Of a stretch of 33,114 bases of DNA, positions 30,028-33,114 are shown in pieces. Positions within the stretch are counted from its first letter, which is position 1; each line of letters starts with the position of its first letter. Origin of the DNA: a virus; IMG/VR virus record IMGVR_UViG_3300036785_000212, positions 1 through 33,114 of that record, one strand, 5' to 3'. The position numbers and the translations under genes were made by a program. The notes under the pieces are model-generated. The model ran no database searches. It had not been told where the DNA came from and saw nothing but the letters and a program-made list of their open reading frames with translations.

Positions 30028-30465
30028 ATGACAGCAACGACAGACAACGGAGAACAGTTCCTCGCCAAAGCGGCAGGAGCGATCGAGGAAATGAGAACGG
30101 CGACGCGGGCGGCGCACGAAGTTCTCGCCGACCTGAAAGCGGAACGCCGGGGACTCGATCAAGCCGTAGCGCAAGCGAACGCACAGATGAACGCGTTGCT
30201 CAGCGACGTGGACGGCCTGGTGGTCGAAGCGGTGCAGATCAAGCTGAACGAGTTTGACGAGACGATCCGCCGGGCGATCACTGACTCGACCAAAGCCGTG
30301 AACGCCCGCTTCGAGAAGCTGTACGGGCTGTTGACCGGCGAGGGAACGGACCTGGACCTGAACGATCTCGCCGAGGCGTATGCGGTGGCGCACAAGCCCG
30401 GCGTGCCGCGAGGCAAGCACGCGCCGGAACTCGTCATCGTCATCGACCCGGAGAACGGCGCATGA
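30028..30465 (+). CDS. Coiled-coil hypothetical protein
   Basis: A 145-residue protein, helical for most of its length (AIEEMRTATRAAHEVLADLKAERRGLDQAVAQANAQMNALLSD), probably a coiled coil. It ends in a short strand HAPELVIVIDPENGA. CAACAGAAAGGAACCC before the ATG is a copy of the leader used in the minus-strand cassette. Function unknown; it opens a group of DNA-metabolism genes. The next gene overlaps (ATGA). Confidence 0.75.
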   Translation: MTATTDNGEQFLAKAAGAIEEMRTATRAAHEVLADLKAERRGLDQAVAQANAQMNALLSDVDGLVVEAVQIKLNEFDETIRRAITDSTKAVNARFEKLYGLLTGEGTDLDLNDLAEAYAVAHKPGVPRGKHAPELVIVIDPENGA

Positions 30466-30731
30466 CGGCGGCGAACTTCCGCAGCGGGTCCTGGCGCATC
30501 AATGGAACCTACGTGCGTGACTCGCTTGACGCGAACCGGCTTGAACTCGTCTGCTACTGGCAGTCCGAGAGCGACAACGGGTGGGAGCCGGTGCGACTGC
30601 ACTTCGCGCATCACGAAGAACTGCGCCAGTTCGTGCTCGACGTGCAGCGATACGCCCGGCGCTACGGCGTGCTGCCCGGTCAGCGCAACCGCAACACGTC
30701 CCAACAGCCGCCGAAACGGAGGAAGCCGTGA
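30462..30731 (+). CDS. Hypothetical protein, 89 residues
   Basis: A small protein with a beta-rich first half (GSWRINGTYVRDSLDANRLELVCYWQSESDNGWEPVRLHFAHH), a helix (EELRQFVLDVQRYARRYG) and a basic tail (PPKRRKP). The tail may contact nucleic acid. It lies between a coiled-coil gene and the exonuclease with overlaps on both sides. No family is recognised. Confidence 0.7.
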   Translation: MTAANFRSGSWRINGTYVRDSLDANRLELVCYWQSESDNGWEPVRLHFAHHEELRQFVLDVQRYARRYGVLPGQRNRNTSQQPPKRRKP

Positions 30732-32080
30732 GCATCGACCTCGGACAGCTGGACCCCGATCAGAAGTATCGCCGCGATCAGTGGCAGCGTTACCTCGTCG
30801 TGCCCATCCCCGGCGAGAAGCCGCACGGGTACACGCGCGTCACGACTGTCGCAAAGACGCTCGACAGCGGCGGCGGGTTGGGTCCGTGGAAAGCGGCGAT
30901 GACCGCGTGCGGCGTCATCAAGGCACCGGGCCTGCGAGCGAAGTGGGAGGCGCTGCTGGCCGAGTACGGCGGCAATCCCTGGTACGCCAGTCCGGCGGGT
31001 AAGGCGGCATGCAAGGCGCTGGTCGAGGAATGTGCGACAGCGGGCGGGGCTGACACCCGGCGCGATCAAGGTACGGCACTCCACTCGATCACCGCCGTCG
31101 TGGACGCGGGCGGCAAGCCCGAGTTCCTGACGCCCGAGACGAGCGCGCTGATTGCGGCGTACAAGGCGTGCCGAGACGAGGCGGGCATCACGATCATCCC
31201 CGACTACATCGAGACGATGGTGGTGCTCGACGAGTATCAGGTGGCAGGCATCTTCGACCGGCTCGCCTGCGTGCCGGGCTACAAGCTGCCGCTGATCGCT
31301 GACCTGAAAACGGGCGGTGACCTCGCGTACAGTTGGCAACCCATCGCGGTGCAACTTGCGGCGTACAGCAGGGCGAACGCGATCTATCAGCAGGGACCGG
31401 CGAAGAACGGGTCGCAGGACCGGCGGCTGGAAATGCCCGCCGTCGATCAACACCACGGGCTGATCTTCTGGCTGAACGCCGGGACGGGTGTGATGGAACT
31501 GCATCTCGTCGATCTGGACCGGGGCTGGGAGGCGTTCGGACATTCCATGTGGACGCGGGGCTGGCGTTCGACGGAGCCGCATGAGCCGTACACGCCGGGC
31601 GACCTCACGTCGCTGCTCGCGAAGTCGATCAAGTGCGAGCGTTGCGGCGCGGGACTCGTCGAGGATCAGGGCGCATCGTGGCCGCACTGCCCGGTGTGCG
31701 ATTGGTGCCCTGATTGCGGTGTGTCGCATGAGCCGCATGCTGATGCGCGTGTTCTGCCGCCGCAGGACGAGACGGACGCGTCGCTGCGGGAGTGGCTGCA
31801 AGACCGCATCGACAAGATCGGCGCCCATCCCAAAGCGCGTGCGGACCTCGGAGCGCGCTGGCCCGCCGGGCTGCCGACGGTCAACGGGTCGCTTTCGCAT
31901 ACCGAAGAACAGTTCGCTGAGATCGAACGCTTGCTCGATCTTGTCGAGGGCAGGTGGGGCATGAAGTTCCCGCCCGCCAAACCCCAGGAGGATGACGCGC
32001 GTGTCGTAGCGTTGTTCCCCGGCGCCGTCGAAGTGGCGGCACACCCATCCAACACACACAAGAGAGGAAACACACCATGA
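30728..32080 (+). CDS. RecB/Cas4-type PD-(D/E)XK exonuclease with a zinc cluster
   Basis: A 450-residue protein. The nuclease core has GTALHS (115-120), an acidic residue in DYIETMVV (159-166), VAGIFDRLA (172-180), IADLKTG (190-196, the D-x-K motif) and QLAAY (209-213, the Q-xxx-Y motif of RecB-like nucleases). A zinc cluster CERC...CPVCDWCPDC (303-330) follows and a charged C-terminal region ends the protein. Such enzymes trim DNA ends for phage recombination. The next gene looks like an ssDNA-binding partner. GTG at 30728 overlaps the previous stop. The tail THKRGNTP is encoded by the next gene's leader. Confidence 0.82.
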   Translation: MSIDLGQLDPDQKYRRDQWQRYLVVPIPGEKPHGYTRVTTVAKTLDSGGGLGPWKAAMTACGVIKAPGLRAKWEALLAEYGGNPWYASPAGKAACKALVEECATAGGADTRRDQGTALHSITAVVDAGGKPEFLTPETSALIAAYKACRDEAGITIIPDYIETMVVLDEYQVAGIFDRLACVPGYKLPLIADLKTGGDLAYSWQPIAVQLAAYSRANAIYQQGPAKNGSQDRRLEMPAVDQHHGLIFWLNAGTGVMELHLVDLDRGWEAFGHSMWTRGWRSTEPHEPYTPGDLTSLLAKSIKCERCGAGLVEDQGASWPHCPVCDWCPDCGVSHEPHADARVLPPQDETDASLREWLQDRIDKIGAHPKARADLGARWPAGLPTVNGSLSHTEEQFAEIERLLDLVEGRWGMKFPPAKPQEDDARVVALFPGAVEVAAHPSNTHKRGNTP

Positions 32081-32541
32081 CTGATTCCATCCCGCTGTCA
32101 GAACTCGGAACGAGCGCCGCTTATGCGAAGTTCGAGAAGCTGGGCGACAAGCACGCCGGACGTGTCACCGCCGTCGATCAGCGCCCGCAGACCGACCCGC
32201 AGACCGGCGCCGTCAAGACGTTCAGCGACGGGCGCCCGATGATGCTGTGGGTCATCACGATCGAGGATGGCAACGGCGACCTGGAAGCCCTGTGGGCCAA
32301 GGGCGGCAAGTTCCGTGCGGAACAGGGAACCGGCGAGTCCATGCTGGCGGCGATCTACTCCGCTGTCGTCGAGGCAGGAGCGGACGCGCTCGCTGTCGGC
32401 GGACAGCTTGCCGTCGCGCACACGGGGCTGGCTGAGCGCAAGCCCGGCATGAATCCCGCCAAGCTGTTCACCGCGCAGTACGTCCCGCCTGCACCGGCAA
32501 GCGTCCCGGTCGATCTGTTCTCGACGAGCGATGGCGCTTGA
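32077..32541 (+). CDS. Probable single-strand DNA-binding (OB-fold) protein
   Basis: A 154-residue protein. KHAGRVTAVDQRPQTDPQTGAVKTFSDGRPMMLWVITIEDGNGD has the shape of an OB-fold, and the Pro/Asp/Phe end (PVDLFSTSDGA) resembles the flexible tails of SSB proteins. It directly follows a RecB-like exonuclease, a common phage pairing. A CACACACAAGAGAGGAAACA leader precedes the ATG, which overlaps the nuclease stop (ATGA). OB-fold assignment is by pattern only. Confidence 0.65.
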   Translation: MTDSIPLSELGTSAAYAKFEKLGDKHAGRVTAVDQRPQTDPQTGAVKTFSDGRPMMLWVITIEDGNGDLEALWAKGGKFRAEQGTGESMLAAIYSAVVEAGADALAVGGQLAVAHTGLAERKPGMNPAKLFTAQYVPPAPASVPVDLFSTSDGA

Positions 32542-32704
32542 CGCGTCTGCCCACATCTGCGGTGCCGTAGGTGAGCCATACCGCGATGCGAACGAGCGCC
32601 TGCGCGACCCGGTCTGCAACCGCGTCCGCGGGCACGACGGATCGCATCGTGAGTACGAACCCGGCACGTTCGCTGTGCTGAGAGAGTGGGCACCTGAGCC
32701 GTGA
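32531..32704 (+). CDS. 57-residue Cys/His protein
   Basis: A short gene starting ATG at 32531, overlapping the preceding one by 11 bases. HICGAVGEP, then VCNRVRGHDGSH, give Cys/Cys/His/His spacing typical of tiny phage zinc-binding proteins. It ends just before a strong hairpin. Function unknown. Confidence 0.6.
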   Translation: MALDASAHICGAVGEPYRDANERLRDPVCNRVRGHDGSHREYEPGTFAVLREWAPEP

Positions 32705-32709
32705 TACGC

Positions 32710-32752
32710 ACCGGCCCTCGTCTCCGACCAGGGATCGGGAACGAGGGCCGGT
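32710..32752. terminator. Strong intergenic hairpin, probable terminator or mRNA stabiliser
   Basis: ACCGGCCCTCGT (32710-32721) pairs perfectly with 32741-32752; inside, CCGA and TCGG can extend the stem around a 7-base loop. There is no T-run in either direction. It sits 5 bases after a stop and 45 bases before the next ATG, so it separates two transcription or stability units. A factor-dependent terminator or 3'-end protector is likely. Confidence 0.65.
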
Positions 32753-32797
32753 GGCCTATGACAGCCTCAACACGTAGCCCGCACCAACAGAAAGGAA

Positions 32798-33114
32798 ATG
32801 CGAACCGTGGGCAATATACCCGGCATCGAGACGGAGTATCGAGGCGCCCGGTTCCGATCCAGACTCGAAGCACGCTGGGCTGCGTTTTTCGACCTGATCG
32901 GCTGGCACTGGGAGTATGAACCATTCGACGCACACGGCTACATTCCCGACTTTGTCATCGTCGGGGAGTACCCATTCCTGATCGAAGTCAAGCCCGCCGT
33001 CACGACCGCCGAACTTGAAACGCATATCGAGCGCATCGAAAAGGCGCTCGACGGTGCCTGGGAATCGGACGTGCTGTTACTCGGCGCCACGCCTCGCCCG
33101 GTTGCGACCGGGCA
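32798..33114 (+). CDS. PD-(D/E)XK nuclease, cut by the window end
   Basis: The first 105 residues of a nuclease. FRSRLEARWAAFFDLIGWHWEYEP is the conserved entry helix of a restriction-like family; GYIPDFVIVGEYPFLIEVKP supplies PD (50-51) and E-x-K (63-65), the catalytic set. CAACAGAAAGG lies just upstream. The ATG at 32798 is only 2 bases after it, and the in-frame GTG at 32807 is 11 bases after it, so GTG may be the real start given the 9-11 spacing in the minus-strand cassette. Confidence 0.82.
   Translation, partial: MRTVGNIPGIETEYRGARFRSRLEARWAAFFDLIGWHWEYEPFDAHGYIPDFVIVGEYPFLIEVKPAVTTAELETHIERIEKALDGAWESDVLLLGATPRPVATG

Overview
The window is about 33 kb of a tailed, double-stranded DNA phage with a long-tail (siphovirus) gene order. 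High GC with GC-rich third codon positions, many GTG starts, TANNNT-like -10 boxes directly before start codons, and ribosome-binding sites of the AGAAAGG type (complementary to the CCUUUCU end of actinobacterial 16S rRNA) suggest an actinobacterial host. The host genus cannot be read from the sequence. No integrase, repressor, polymerase or tRNA gene is visible, and both ends cut through genes or gene ends, so this is part of a larger genome.

Layout. (1) 1-430: the tail of an unknown gene and an HNH endonuclease. (2) 431-2040: a gene-free, repeat-rich stretch with a dispersed GGGGCTGACCGG repeat family, a 17-bp tandem array, and a perfect 18-bp terminator facing left. (3) 2041-6850: a minus-strand cassette of eight genes: a MoxR-type AAA+ ATPase, a large protein with HELGH and von Willebrand A (VWA) domains, a basic-tailed protein and five small proteins, nearly all preceded by the same CA-rich AGAAAGG leader. 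(4) 6851-8004: a second gene-free control region with nested hairpins and the same repeat family. (5) 8005-9677: a ParB-like protein and an ABC-ATPase fused to a GNAT acyltransferase, then a tiny minus-strand gene. (6) 9925-27383: packaging, head, connector, tail tube, tape measure and tail tip genes, tightly coupled by GTGA/ATGA overlaps, with a collagen-like fibre inserted in the head module. (7) 27394-29183: small genes, an amidase endolysin with a probable internal translation start, and small membrane proteins. (8) 29255-33114: small zinc-binding proteins and DNA-metabolism genes, including a RecB/Cas4-type nuclease, a probable single-strand-binding partner and a PD-(D/E)XK nuclease cut by the window end.

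How it fits together. The structural block is ordinary. The accessory parts are not. The minus-strand AAA+/VWA cassette resembles metal-chelatase or MoxR-VWA chaperone pairs and carries a metallopeptidase-like HExxH motif. It shares its leader with the right-hand replication-type genes but not with the structural genes, which suggests a common early or middle expression class. The ParB / ABC-GNAT pair sits between the repeats and the terminase and is a good candidate for a DNA-modifying or DNA-marking system. The dispersed repeats lie in the two intergenic regions flanking the minus-strand cassette, and one copy abuts the probable promoter of the ParB-like gene, so they may be binding sites for a phage regulator or partition-like protein.
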